A stretch of DNA of 7,642 nucleotides from Zetaproteobacteria bacterium (GCA_021545665.1 JAJRTX010000073.1:1-7642), one strand, 5' to 3'; positions 1-5,438 are shown, counted from the first letter of the stretch. Program-made: numbers and translations. Notes: generated from the letters alone by a model not told the origin.

Positions 1-99
1 CTGCTGAGTGGGTTGGCCGCTATCGTCGAGTTCCCAGTGCCGATTGGGGTAGTCGTACGGAGAATTGAGGACAGGCTTGTCAAAGAACTGATCAGCCAT
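1..99 (-). CDS. N-terminus of a type III Res-like restriction helicase (partial, runs off the left edge)
   Basis: Only the first 33 codons lie in the window, reading leftward from ATG at 99-97. The start is supported by an AGGA motif a few bases upstream. The peptide begins MADQFFDKP and continues with NSPYDYP and RHWELDDSGQPTQ. From memory of the family, this opening (aromatic FFD, then P-x-L-N-S-P-Y, then a RHWELDD-GQPT block) matches large DEAD/DEAH-box proteins annotated as type III restriction enzyme Res subunit or BPTD_3080-type restriction endonuclease, usually near 1000 residues. Those proteins are thought to couple an SF2 helicase to DNA cleavage against foreign DNA and often sit with an atypical methyltransferase and ATPase genes. 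Neither the helicase motifs nor the nuclease are visible here, so the call rests on the N-terminal signature alone. It lies 278 bases downstream of the HEPN gene on the same strand. Confidence 0.7.
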   Translation of the reverse strand, partial: MADQFFDKPVLNSPYDYPNRHWELDDSGQPTQQ

Positions 100-213
100 T
101 ATTCCTGAGATCCTTTAGCCTAATCAGAAGAACACTACACCTTATAAGATAATGTATTACTGCAATCCGGCATTGATTTAGTATTTTCATGCTATTATTT
201 TCAATCACTTATT

Positions 214-239
214 GGTGCGGCGTAATGAGCCACCACACC
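214..239 (-). terminator. Stem-loop downstream of the HEPN gene (weak terminator candidate)
   Basis: Read on the minus strand, GGTGTGGTG (239-231) can pair with CGCCGCACC (222-214) over nine pairs, two of them G-U, around an eight-base loop. It lies between the end of the HEPN gene and the restriction-helicase gene, so it could end or attenuate the upstream transcript. No U tract follows (the next bases are AATAAGTG), so it is not a canonical rho-independent terminator and may be only an mRNA structure. Confidence 0.3.
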
Positions 240-377
240 CCTAGCATATCAAATTTATCTATACTTGCCATTAGCTTGCGCGACTCCTTCATTATCTAAT
301 TGATACACCATCTGCAGCGCATCCCGCCCTGCATGCTTCCTTCTCATTTTGCATAGACCAACTGATTCAGCGCACAC

Positions 378-1375
378 CTAAAACTTTCCTTCACGTATAA
401 TGTGCTGTTGTCCGAATGTTATGACTTTACCCGGTTTAATACACTGATTTTTCTTCATTTCACCCTTGCCCATCTTTATCGATTTCGCCGCCACACTATC
501 CATATTGGCAAGTTTTTGTGCACCATCCAATACTTGCAGATCAGCTCCATAATAATCAAACCATGGCAAACCAGCCGCCTCATATTCTATTGCTGAAATA
601 ATCTCATTCGGTGGTGCATATCCGGTGATTTTCCTATACCCAAGACTATTGGCGATGTGAATGAAGCAACGTGACGTGTTTTCCTTATCCCACACATCAT
701 AACCATATTCATCATCGATGACGGGGAATGCCGCTTTGCCCCATAATCCACTCCCGTTCTCCAGCATAAGCGAAATAACCGTTGGAACGAGCTTTTCCAG
801 TATTTTTGTACCATCGCGCACCTGGTCACAGTTGACCTTGCCGTTCCAGGTTGCAGCACCATGAATCAGCTGGTTACGCAACACATACAGGCGGTCAAAT
901 ATGATGGCCAAGACTTTCCGGGTATCCATTCTTCCCAACCCCCTGTTAGCAGCTGCCTTGTCATGTGCAAAGCGACGCTTCCATTCTTCTTCCGAAACCA
1001 GTCCTTTCTGATATTCCCAAAAGGGCTGGTAAATATAGGCATTGTCTATCAACAGCCGTATGGATCTGGGAAACTCCTGCCAAACCATCTGATACAGCTT
1101 ATTGTCCACATCGGACTCAAACAGACGGTTGAGAAAGAGCAGCTGTGTTCGGCGTTCTGAAAAGCTGCGTACATGGTAGATTTCGGAGGCATAAGCCGCA
1201 TTGAAGGCTATCACAGAAATATGAACTGTGCGTCCTTGTCGTCCTTTTCCTGTTCTGACCTGGCCAGCCAGCAGGCGCGATGTGTGCGCAGGGAAACAGC
1301 GTCTGGCAGGCCATCACGAACCTCGCGGTGGCGTATTTTCAAAGCGTCAAAACTTAATTCACTGGATAAGTTCAC
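378..1375 (-). pseudogene. HEPN-domain (Apea-like) putative ribonuclease/defence protein, split by a one-base deletion
   Basis: The surviving long frame is 378-1214 from a GTG codon (278 aa). It has no ribosome-binding site and starts inside a conserved block, VIAFNAAYA. The other frame, 1215-1375, reads 54 codons from GTG at 1375-1373, ends FIFL and meets TGA TAG. Adding one G between 1212 and 1211 restores FLWIAFNAAYA and a 332-residue protein. The HEPN core carries RNQLIHG (R113 and H118 of the 278-aa frame), the R-x4-H pair expected of HEPN ribonucleases. It is followed by a TWNxxVNxxQVRDG stretch that I associate with this family. About 110 C-terminal residues, with a PWFDYY motif, look like an added module of unknown role. 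The rebuilt start abuts the XRE stop codon (TGAGTG) with CAGG upstream, implying a two-gene operon. The break could be real decay or a sequence error; GTGA at the junction could also permit reinitiation. Confidence 0.72.
1208..1217 (-). other. Frameshift point in the HEPN gene
   Basis: On the minus strand the bases read TCTGTGATAG. Frame one gives CTG then TGA TAG. The downstream frame uses GTG ATA. Insertion of a single G (CTG TGG ATA) fuses them into a continuous conserved peptide. No slippery heptamer is present, so programmed frameshifting is not suggested. The GTGA start/stop overlap could permit termination-reinitiation. Confidence 0.65.
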
Positions 1376-1618
1376 TCAGACCTGTTCATCGCTTCTATTT
1401 TCAGGAATGTACTCCACCAGATCCCCGATCTGGCAATTAAAATACTCACAAAGCTTATCAAGATTGTCTGTACCCGTGTTGTAGCCCCGGTGATTGATCA
1501 TTTTGGACAGTGTCATTCGGTGAATGCCTGTTGCTTCAGCCACCTCGCCAATCGTAATCCTTCGGCCCTCGGCAAACTCTTTATTGGCAATCATTTCTTT
1601 CAGTTTAAAGCGAAGCAT
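1376..1618 (-). CDS. Small XRE/Cro-C1-family transcriptional regulator
   Basis: This 80-residue protein starts at ATG 1618-1616 with a good Shine-Dalgarno AGGTGA seven bases upstream. It is almost entirely one helix-turn-helix domain of the short Cro/C1 type. The helices run through TIGEVAEATGIHRMTLSKM (about residues 22-40), with the recognition helix around IHRMTLSKM. The conserved NLDKLCEYFNC helix (about 52-62) and a short GDLVEYIP end follow. It lacks an effector domain, so it is a probable cytoplasmic DNA-binding repressor. Its stop codon (1378-1376) is directly followed by the GTG start of the HEPN gene, so the two were probably co-transcribed and translationally coupled. That order, a small XRE gene before a HEPN gene, fits an antitoxin/toxin or regulator/defence-effector pair. 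The symmetrical DNA at 1645-1743 is the obvious candidate operator. Confidence 0.85.
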   Translation of the reverse strand: MLRFKLKEMIANKEFAEGRRITIGEVAEATGIHRMTLSKMINHRGYNTGTDNLDKLCEYFNCQIGDLVEYIPENRSDEQV

Positions 1619-1644
1619 TAGCTAATCACCTGATTCTATTGGAA

Positions 1645-1654
1645 ATCATATGAT
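1645..1654. promoter_or_regulatory. ATCATATGAT palindrome, possible operator
   Basis: A perfect 10-bp palindrome lies in the leader of the XRE gene, 27 bases before its start codon. Its position suggests a repressor half-site pair for autoregulation. No protein has been tied to it, and short AT-rich palindromes can occur by chance. Confidence 0.3.
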
Positions 1655-1658
1655 AAAC

Positions 1659-1743
1659 AAAATTATCAAATAATGCTTGCATTAATCACTAAATGATGCA
1701 TAATAGCTTCACATGATGCGTATACGCTTCATTTGATAATTTT
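1659..1743. promoter_or_regulatory. Divergent operator region: 13-bp inverted repeat enclosing tandem 19-bp direct repeats
   Basis: AAAATTATCAAAT at 1659-1671 recurs as its exact reverse complement ATTTGATAATTTT at 1731-1743. Between them lie two 19-bp direct repeats at 20-bp spacing, ATGATGCATAATAGCTTCA (1693-1711) and ATGATGCGTATACGCTTCA (1713-1731). They match at 15 of 19 positions, and both keep the ends ATGATGC and GCTTCA. The second copy contains the perfect palindrome GCGTATACGC (1718-1727). About two helical turns per repeat would place bound proteins on the same DNA face. The region separates the divergent XRE and excisionase-like genes, so it probably controls both. It could also hold Xis- or Int-binding sites. 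The repeats are seen directly; the binding proteins are inferred. Confidence 0.6.
1677..1704 (+). promoter_or_regulatory. Predicted sigma-70 promoter for the excisionase/integrase operon
   Basis: TTGCAT (1677-1682) and CATAAT (1699-1704) form a -35/-10 pair with a 16-base spacer. CATAAT differs from consensus by one base. The -10 box lies inside the first 19-bp direct repeat, so a protein bound there would occlude RNA polymerase. That fits repression of the integrase operon. Transcription would start about 40 bases before the first gene. Confidence 0.45.
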
Positions 1744-1752
1744 AGAGGAATA

Positions 1753-2001
1753 ATGATTATGCAAGAAAAGACAACCTACATGACAACCGAAGAACTTGCC
1801 GCTCGTATCAAGTACGACCCTCGCACGATCCGTGACCAGTTGAAGGATTCAGTGCTCATTGAGGGGACGCATTACATCCGCCCGTTTGGTGGCAGGAAGA
1901 TCCTATATTTATGGGAGGCCATTGAACGCGATATGGTTCAGCATTCGCGGATTGAGGGCATGATGGTTCCCATGGCCAATGGCGGTGTGTGCCATGGGTA
2001 G
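1753..2001 (+). CDS. Small winged-helix/HTH excisionase-like protein upstream of the integrase
   Basis: An 82-residue cytoplasmic DNA-binding protein. After a short lead, MTTEELAARIKYDPRTIRDQL forms a helix-turn-helix of the excisionase/MerR-like type. It is followed by a turn (LIEGTHYI) and a basic wing, RPFGGRKILYLW, ending in the helix EAIERDM. Small proteins of this kind typically precede Arm-domain integrases and act as recombination directionality factors or integrase regulators. Two starts are possible, ATG at 1753 and ATG at 1759. AGAGGA at 1744-1749 is close to the first and better spaced for the second, so the start is uncertain by two codons. The C-terminal end is glycine/methionine-rich and overlaps the beginning of the integrase gene: the stop at 1999-2001 lies just past the integrase ATG at 1994. 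Excisionase activity is inferred from size, fold and position. Confidence 0.7.
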   Translation: MIMQEKTTYMTTEELAARIKYDPRTIRDQLKDSVLIEGTHYIRPFGGRKILYLWEAIERDMVQHSRIEGMMVPMANGGVCHG

Positions 2002-3172
2002 TGTTCGTGTTCGCAAAAGTTCGGGCAAACTGTTTCTGGATTTTCGTTATCAGGGCGAGCGCTGCCGTGAACAGACATTGCTTGATGATACGCCCACCAA
2101 CCAGAAAAAGCTCAGCAAGCTGCTGGAGCGCATTGAGGCGGAGATCACTTTAGGCAGTTTTGACTACGGTCGGTATTTTCCCAATAGTAGCCTGGCGAAG
2201 AAGTTTGCTTTACGCGATGAATTGAGCAACAGTGCAGGGCAGACGCCTGATTTCCGAACATTCGCCAATACCTGGCTAGAGGAAATGCGCATTACCTGGC
2301 GTGTTTCCCAGTATGAGACAGTCTCCAATGTACTAAGCAAGCACTTACTGCCCCGTTTTGGTAATGTGGAAATCGGCAGTATTCGTCGGGCGGATATTCT
2401 GACCTTTCGTTCATCCCTGGCCGAGATTCCCGGTCGAGGCGGTAATTCTCTGTCGGCTACCCGTATCAACCATATTATGACGCCGTTGCGCATGATTCTT
2501 AATGAAGCGGCTGACCGCTATGACTTCATCAGCCCATTCAGAAACATCAAGCCGCTCAAAGTGCCAAAAACACAGGTACAGCCCTTCACTCTTGATGAAG
2601 TCTGGTTGATTCTGGCCGGGGTGCGGGAGGATTTCAAACCCTATTACACCACACGCTTTTTTACCGGCATGCGAACCTCTGAGTTGCATGGTTTGCGCTG
2701 GCGTAATGTGGATTTTGTGAAACGGGAGATTCTAGTTTACGAAGCCTGGGTTAAAAACCGGATGGAGAAAACAAAAAATGACGGATCACATCGTGAAATT
2801 CAGATGACACAGCTGGTATACGACGGCTTGAAAGAGCAGTACCTGCGCACGGGAAAAATGGACTATGTATTCGCCAACCGTGAGGGTCAGCCGCTCAATA
2901 ACAACAATGTCACAAACCGGGTCTGGTACCCATTGCTTCGAAACCTCAACCTGGAAAAAAGGCGTCCATACCAGACACGCCATACCGCAGCCACGCTCTG
3001 GCTGGCATCCGGCGAAAGTCCGGAATGGATAGCAAGGCAAATGGGGCACACAACGACCGAAATGCTGTTCCTGGTATATTCTCGGTATGTGCCCAACCTC
3101 ACCCGTAATGACGGTTCTGCGTTTGAGCGTTTATTGCAACAGTCTCAAAGCCAGGTGCAAGCCGATGAATAG
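1994..3172 (+). CDS. Tyrosine recombinase (integrase) with N-terminal Arm DNA-binding domain (DUF3596 type)
   Basis: This 392-residue integrase would excise and insert the element by strand exchange at att sites. I choose ATG 1994 because the protein then begins MGSVRVRKSSGKLFLDFRY, the usual opening of the Arm-binding (DUF3596) domain; an in-frame ATG at 1979 would add five residues. The Arm domain covers about residues 1-80, the SAM-like core-binding domain 85-185 and the catalytic domain 195-375. Visible catalytic residues are R227 in TGMRTSE, a lysine in the KTKND hairpin (about 261), R329 in YQTRHTAAT, H352 in QMGHT and the probable nucleophile Y362 in VYSRY. The usual first histidine of the H-x-x-R box is a tyrosine, which I believe is normal in this subfamily. 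It overlaps the upstream gene by 8 bases and the downstream gene by 8. The gene appears intact. Confidence 0.92.
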   Translation: MGSVRVRKSSGKLFLDFRYQGERCREQTLLDDTPTNQKKLSKLLERIEAEITLGSFDYGRYFPNSSLAKKFALRDELSNSAGQTPDFRTFANTWLEEMRITWRVSQYETVSNVLSKHLLPRFGNVEIGSIRRADILTFRSSLAEIPGRGGNSLSATRINHIMTPLRMILNEAADRYDFISPFRNIKPLKVPKTQVQPFTLDEVWLILAGVREDFKPYYTTRFFTGMRTSELHGLRWRNVDFVKREILVYEAWVKNRMEKTKNDGSHREIQMTQLVYDGLKEQYLRTGKMDYVFANREGQPLNNNNVTNRVWYPLLRNLNLEKRRPYQTRHTAATLWLASGESPEWIARQMGHTTTEMLFLVYSRYVPNLTRNDGSAFERLLQQSQSQVQADE

Positions 3173-3434
3173 CATTCATTGCCAAACCCGTGCAACACCG
3201 GCTGCAATAGAACGGCTATCAACGGCATTGATTACCGCCTTCAGACTTGATGCGCAGGCGCAGAAATCGCTGATCAATCATCATGGTGGTAAAACACTGT
3301 CTGAGGCCGTTCAGCAATGGATAACAGAAACACTGGACAATCCAGACCATACCATCAGTAACGCCATAATGCCTGCCCTTGCTACTCGCTTTCATGAGCA
3401 TATTGAAAACATCAGGAATACATATGAACACTAG
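3165..3434 (+). CDS. 89-aa helical protein of unknown function, coupled to the integrase
   Basis: I do not recognise this family. ATG at 3165 lies inside the last codons of the integrase gene (ATGAATAG overlap), which favours this start over longer in-frame extensions that would be buried in integrase coding sequence. The protein opens MNSIHCQTRATPAAIERLS and is predicted largely helical by eye, with amphipathic stretches around IERLSTALITAFRL, LSEAVQQWITETL and MPALATRFHEHIENI. There is no signal peptide, membrane span or cysteine motif. The stop (3432-3434) overlaps the start of the next gene by 11 bases, so integrase, this protein and the HD enzyme are probably made in fixed proportion. 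A role as a partner or regulator of the integrase or HD protein is only a guess from position. Confidence 0.7.
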   Translation: MNSIHCQTRATPAAIERLSTALITAFRLDAQAQKSLINHHGGKTLSEAVQQWITETLDNPDHTISNAIMPALATRFHEHIENIRNTYEH

Positions 3435-4371
3435 CACTAACACCGCGCCTCCCAAACTTTTACTGCACCCTGCCTGGATAACCGATTTTGGCCACCAGAC
3501 ACATGATATTTCCGATATTGAAACATCAGGTAAAATGTTCTTTCAGGGCGCTACCCGATCTTTTATTTGCTACAGCACTACACTGAAAATCCCGCTTTGG
3601 CAGCAAAAAAGCAATCTCTTTGTCTTGGTAAGACAAGGAGAAAATATTTTTTCGTTTTCAAGAAAAAACGACTGCATTTTTATTGACAAGATGGTTATGC
3701 CGGAACAACCTATCCCTATGACGTTCGGGGAACACATCTACAGATATAATTCTGATGGTGAATTAGCGCATCATCTTGACCACCTGCTCACAATGATAAG
3801 CAGCCTTTGTCGCCCCTTACAGCAGTTTATACAAGGCGTACTTCTGGACGAGCGGATAGCACCGGGCTTCTTCAATAACCAGGCCAGCATCAACCATCAC
3901 CACAGTCATAAAGGCGGGCTGTTTATCCATTCTCTGGAGTGCGCAATGATGGTTAGCATGATGGCGCGAACATGGATGAATAAGGTCGAGGCTGATATCG
4001 CCATCGTTGCCGCGCTTCTACACGATATAGGAAAAACCCGGACTTTCAGTCAGAGCGGCAACTGGAGCAACGCCGGCCACTATACACACCATGAGGCAAT
4101 CACACTTGAAATTCTGGCGCCACACCTCCAAATGCTGGAGGCAACATGGCCAACTGGCGCAAACACCTTGCGACACGCGCTCAGCTGGCGTTCTCATTCA
4201 CATAAATTCCCGGCTTTTCCTGGAACACATTTAGTACACATGTGTGATCAGTTCAGCACTGCGCTGAACATCCGCAATCTCACTTTTGCAGAATCTCCGC
4301 AATGGCACAGGCATGCCTGGCGATTCGATAACAGACAGCATTTCATTCGCATCCCCCCCAACAAACAATAA
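3424..4371 (+). CDS. HD-domain phosphohydrolase/nuclease, TraI_2/YhaM-like
   Basis: A 315-residue protein; ATG 3424 overlaps the preceding stop codon. The second half is an HD domain: INHHHSHKGGLFIHSLE (residues 156-172), LLHDIGK (198-204; metal-binding H200-D201), the HYTHHE cluster (219-224), H251 and D275 in HMCDQF. The HH...GGL..H...LLHDIGK layout is shared by the YhaM 3'-5' exoribonucleases and by the HD part of TraI_2 proteins of integrative conjugative elements. It is therefore probably a metal-dependent phosphodiesterase or nuclease in the cytoplasm. The first 130 residues are beta-rich (ICYSTTLKIPLW, LFVLVRQGENIFSF) and could be an OB-like or element-specific substrate domain; they are not a recognisable relaxase. 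The gene is about half the length of full TraI_2 proteins as I recall them. Its place in the integrase operon suggests that it processes DNA or RNA during element transfer or maintenance. Confidence 0.75.
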   Translation: MNTSTNTAPPKLLLHPAWITDFGHQTHDISDIETSGKMFFQGATRSFICYSTTLKIPLWQQKSNLFVLVRQGENIFSFSRKNDCIFIDKMVMPEQPIPMTFGEHIYRYNSDGELAHHLDHLLTMISSLCRPLQQFIQGVLLDERIAPGFFNNQASINHHHSHKGGLFIHSLECAMMVSMMARTWMNKVEADIAIVAALLHDIGKTRTFSQSGNWSNAGHYTHHEAITLEILAPHLQMLEATWPTGANTLRHALSWRSHSHKFPAFPGTHLVHMCDQFSTALNIRNLTFAESPQWHRHAWRFDNRQHFIRIPPNKQ

Positions 4372-4377
4372 AGGAGG
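4372..4377 (+). promoter_or_regulatory. Strong Shine-Dalgarno for the 31-aa membrane miniprotein
   Basis: GGAGGA directly follows the HD gene's TAA and ends five bases before ATG 4383. It is one of the strongest ribosome-binding sites in the window, and it is the main evidence that the tiny frame is translated. Confidence 0.65.
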
Positions 4378-4382
4378 ACATA

Positions 4383-4478
4383 ATGAGCTTCGATAACCTG
4401 GATCCAGTCCTTATGTGGACAGGCATCGGCCTGATTATTTTCATGCTCTTCATCGCCTGGTTTGCTCAGGGTGATTAG
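4383..4478 (+). CDS. 31-aa single-pass membrane miniprotein
   Basis: This short frame starts at ATG 4383, 11 bases after the HD gene, with an excellent GGAGGA site. It ends at TAG 4476-4478. The protein opens with an acidic head, MSFDNLDPVL, then has one hydrophobic helix, about residues 11-28 (MWTGIGLIIFMLFIAWFA), and ends QGD. There is no positive charge on either side, so topology is hard to assign. It is too short to be a signal peptide for anything downstream, because the frame closes. The composition is that of a small inner-membrane protein: a toxin-like peptide, a subunit that anchors a partner, or a holin-like peptide. I do not know a family. The coding claim rests on the ribosome-binding site, operon position and clean amphipathic pattern. 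Confidence 0.6.
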   Translation: MSFDNLDPVLMWTGIGLIIFMLFIAWFAQGD

Positions 4479-4491
4479 GAATGATACAAAC

Positions 4492-4502
4492 ACAATGATT
4501 GT
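4492..4502. repeat. ACAATGATTGT inverted repeat before the HesB-like gene
   Basis: ACAAT and ATTGT form a perfect 5-bp dyad around a central G, 32 bases before the next gene. It is nested in a wider TACAA...TTGTA symmetry (4485-4503). It could be an operator for a separate promoter of the 4535 gene, but it is short. Confidence 0.25.
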
Positions 4503-4534
4503 AAATTGATCGCTTACACTTCGAACGAAATACC

Positions 4535-4909
4535 ATGAGAGAAAACGATTTCAGACTCGAAATAACCGAGTCGGCATATAACAAACTCATTTGCATGATG
4601 CCGCCTGACCGCGAAGTCGACTATCTTCCTGTTCTAACCTATGATCACGATAGTGGCGAATATGACTTTTTATATTTTAACATCGGTTTTATCAACCGTT
4701 TGGCTGAGGCTTTTGCAGAAAAGGAACAACAAATCATATTTCATGTTGGTCGCGTCAATATAGTTATAGACAACAAAAACTTACTTGACAGAGTCAATGG
4801 AAAAAGACTGGACTTTGTTGACAGCCGTTTTGTTGTAACGAACACAACCTCCCATGCACCTGGGCGTATTTGCACGAACACTTTTGGAATTGACTCTGGC
4901 AGCAGTTAA
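4535..4909 (+). CDS. HesB/IscA-fold-like protein lacking the iron-binding cysteines (tentative)
   Basis: The 124-residue product has no obvious annotation, but its layout recalls the HesB/IscA (A-type Fe-S carrier) fold. It opens FRLEITESAYNKLICMM, like the I-T-x-x-A-x-x-K/L start. Later comes IIFHVGRVNIVIDNKNLLDRV followed by NGKRLDFVDSRFVVTN, which parallels the D-G-V-x-I-V-V-D-x-x-S-L / G-x-x-L-D-F-V / F-x-x-x-N-P series of IscA (about residues 65-103). The three IscA cysteines that bind iron are absent at their usual places. The only cysteines are near 19 and 113, so an Fe-S carrier role is unlikely, and the protein may be a repurposed relative of unknown function. The ribosome-binding site is weak. 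The gene follows the operon by 56 bases and may have its own promoter. The similarity is by eye and needs a profile comparison. Confidence 0.55.
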   Translation: MRENDFRLEITESAYNKLICMMPPDREVDYLPVLTYDHDSGEYDFLYFNIGFINRLAEAFAEKEQQIIFHVGRVNIVIDNKNLLDRVNGKRLDFVDSRFVVTNTTSHAPGRICTNTFGIDSGSS

Positions 4910-5135
4910 TTACCCACTACTCTAAATATATCCTCTAACACAGTTCAACAGAATACGTGGGACTCTCATATTTCAGCAATGGATTGTCACAGCTGACAGC
5001 CGTACAACTCGTTACAGTCTTCCCGAGCGGAACATTGAACGCTCTCGTTTGATTTGATTGTAACTGGCAGTTGGCGCCAACGTATGACATTTGCTTCAGT
5101 TTAAATCAGGCAATCCTTTCACAGAGAAACACCAA
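4910..5135. other. Intergenic stretch with two short dyads
   Basis: I find no convincing gene here. It contains the perfect 12-bp palindrome GTTGGCGCCAAC (5070-5081) and a TGTCA/TGACA dyad (4985-4998) around a CAGC core. Either could be an operator for the downstream small gene. No terminator follows the HesB-like gene. Confidence 0.35.
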
Positions 5136-5365
5136 ATGAGCTACAACGGGAAATGTGATGCTTATTCGCTTGACGATCTTCTCTCTACAGCCAGCGCAGC
5201 TAATGCACCCCCCGACAGATAATCAAGGAAGTACAATATGCTATCTTACGATGGCCAGAATTAGCCGGTGCAGAATGCATCGATGATCGTCTAGCTAGAA
5301 AAATCAGCATGCTCCATACAAAGTTCATCAAACCATATCGGCCTACTGAACTGAATATTTATTAA
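5136..5365 (+). pseudogene. Small unknown gene (76 codons) interrupted at a run of six Cs
   Basis: From ATG 5136 the frame reads 28 codons, MSYNGKCDAYSLDDLLSTA through ANAPPDR, and stops at TAA 5220-5222. Another frame then takes over without a gap: IIKEVQYAILRWPELAGAE, CIDDRLARKISMLHTKF and KPYRPTELNIY, ending at TAA 5363-5365. Adding one C to the CCCCCC run (5208-5213) joins them as ...NAPPRQIIKEV..., giving 76 residues in one frame. The joined protein looks helical and soluble. I do not recognise it. The break at a homopolymer could be a mutation, a sequencing error or, less likely with only six Cs, slippage that switches the gene. The ribosome-binding site (AGAGAAAC) is modest. The intrinsic terminator at 5410 closes the unit. 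Confidence 0.55.
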
Positions 5366-5409
5366 CTTGCGTTCTCAAAGCGAGAAATCAGCGCACTAGA
5401 CTAAGATAA

Positions 5410-5438
5410 TCACCTTTTTTGAAAAGGTGACGTTTTTT
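5410..5438 (+). terminator. Rho-independent terminator
   Basis: TCACCTTTT (5410-5418) pairs perfectly with AAAAGGTGA (5422-5430) around a three-base TTG loop. It is followed after CG by six Ts (5433-5438). This nine-pair stem plus U tract is a good intrinsic terminator, closing transcription from the small broken gene and probably the operon upstream. It isolates the 5516 gene as a separate unit. Confidence 0.8.

Noticed and set aside
255..347. A 30-codon minus-strand frame (MRRKHAGRDALQMVYQL...) in the gap between the HEPN and restriction-helicase genes, in frame with the HEPN gene after its stop.
   Set aside because: It has no ribosome-binding site and no recognisable family. It could be a remnant of a longer C-terminus, but evidence is too thin to list as a gene.
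587..862. Alternative minus-strand frame of 91 codons inside the HEPN gene.
   Set aside because: It lies wholly within the HEPN coding frame, which carries the conserved RNQLIH motif; the alternative shows no domain and has low-quality composition.
861..1160. Plus-strand open frame of 99 codons opposite the HEPN gene.
   Set aside because: Antisense shadow of the HEPN frame, with no ribosome-binding site and no protein-like pattern.
1173..1484. Plus-strand open frame spanning the XRE/HEPN junction.
   Set aside because: It runs antisense to two supported frames and has no start signal; serine/arginine-rich shadow composition.
1619..1626. TTAGCTAA palindrome before the XRE start codon.
   Set aside because: It is only eight bases and AT-rich, so it is readily expected by chance; it overlaps the ribosome-binding spacer.
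2786..3102. Minus-strand open frames opposite the integrase catalytic domain.
   Set aside because: They are shadows of an intact integrase gene with all catalytic residues.
4248..4493. Minus-strand 81-codon frame across the end of the HD gene and the miniprotein.
   Set aside because: It is antisense to two better supported frames and has no ribosome-binding site.
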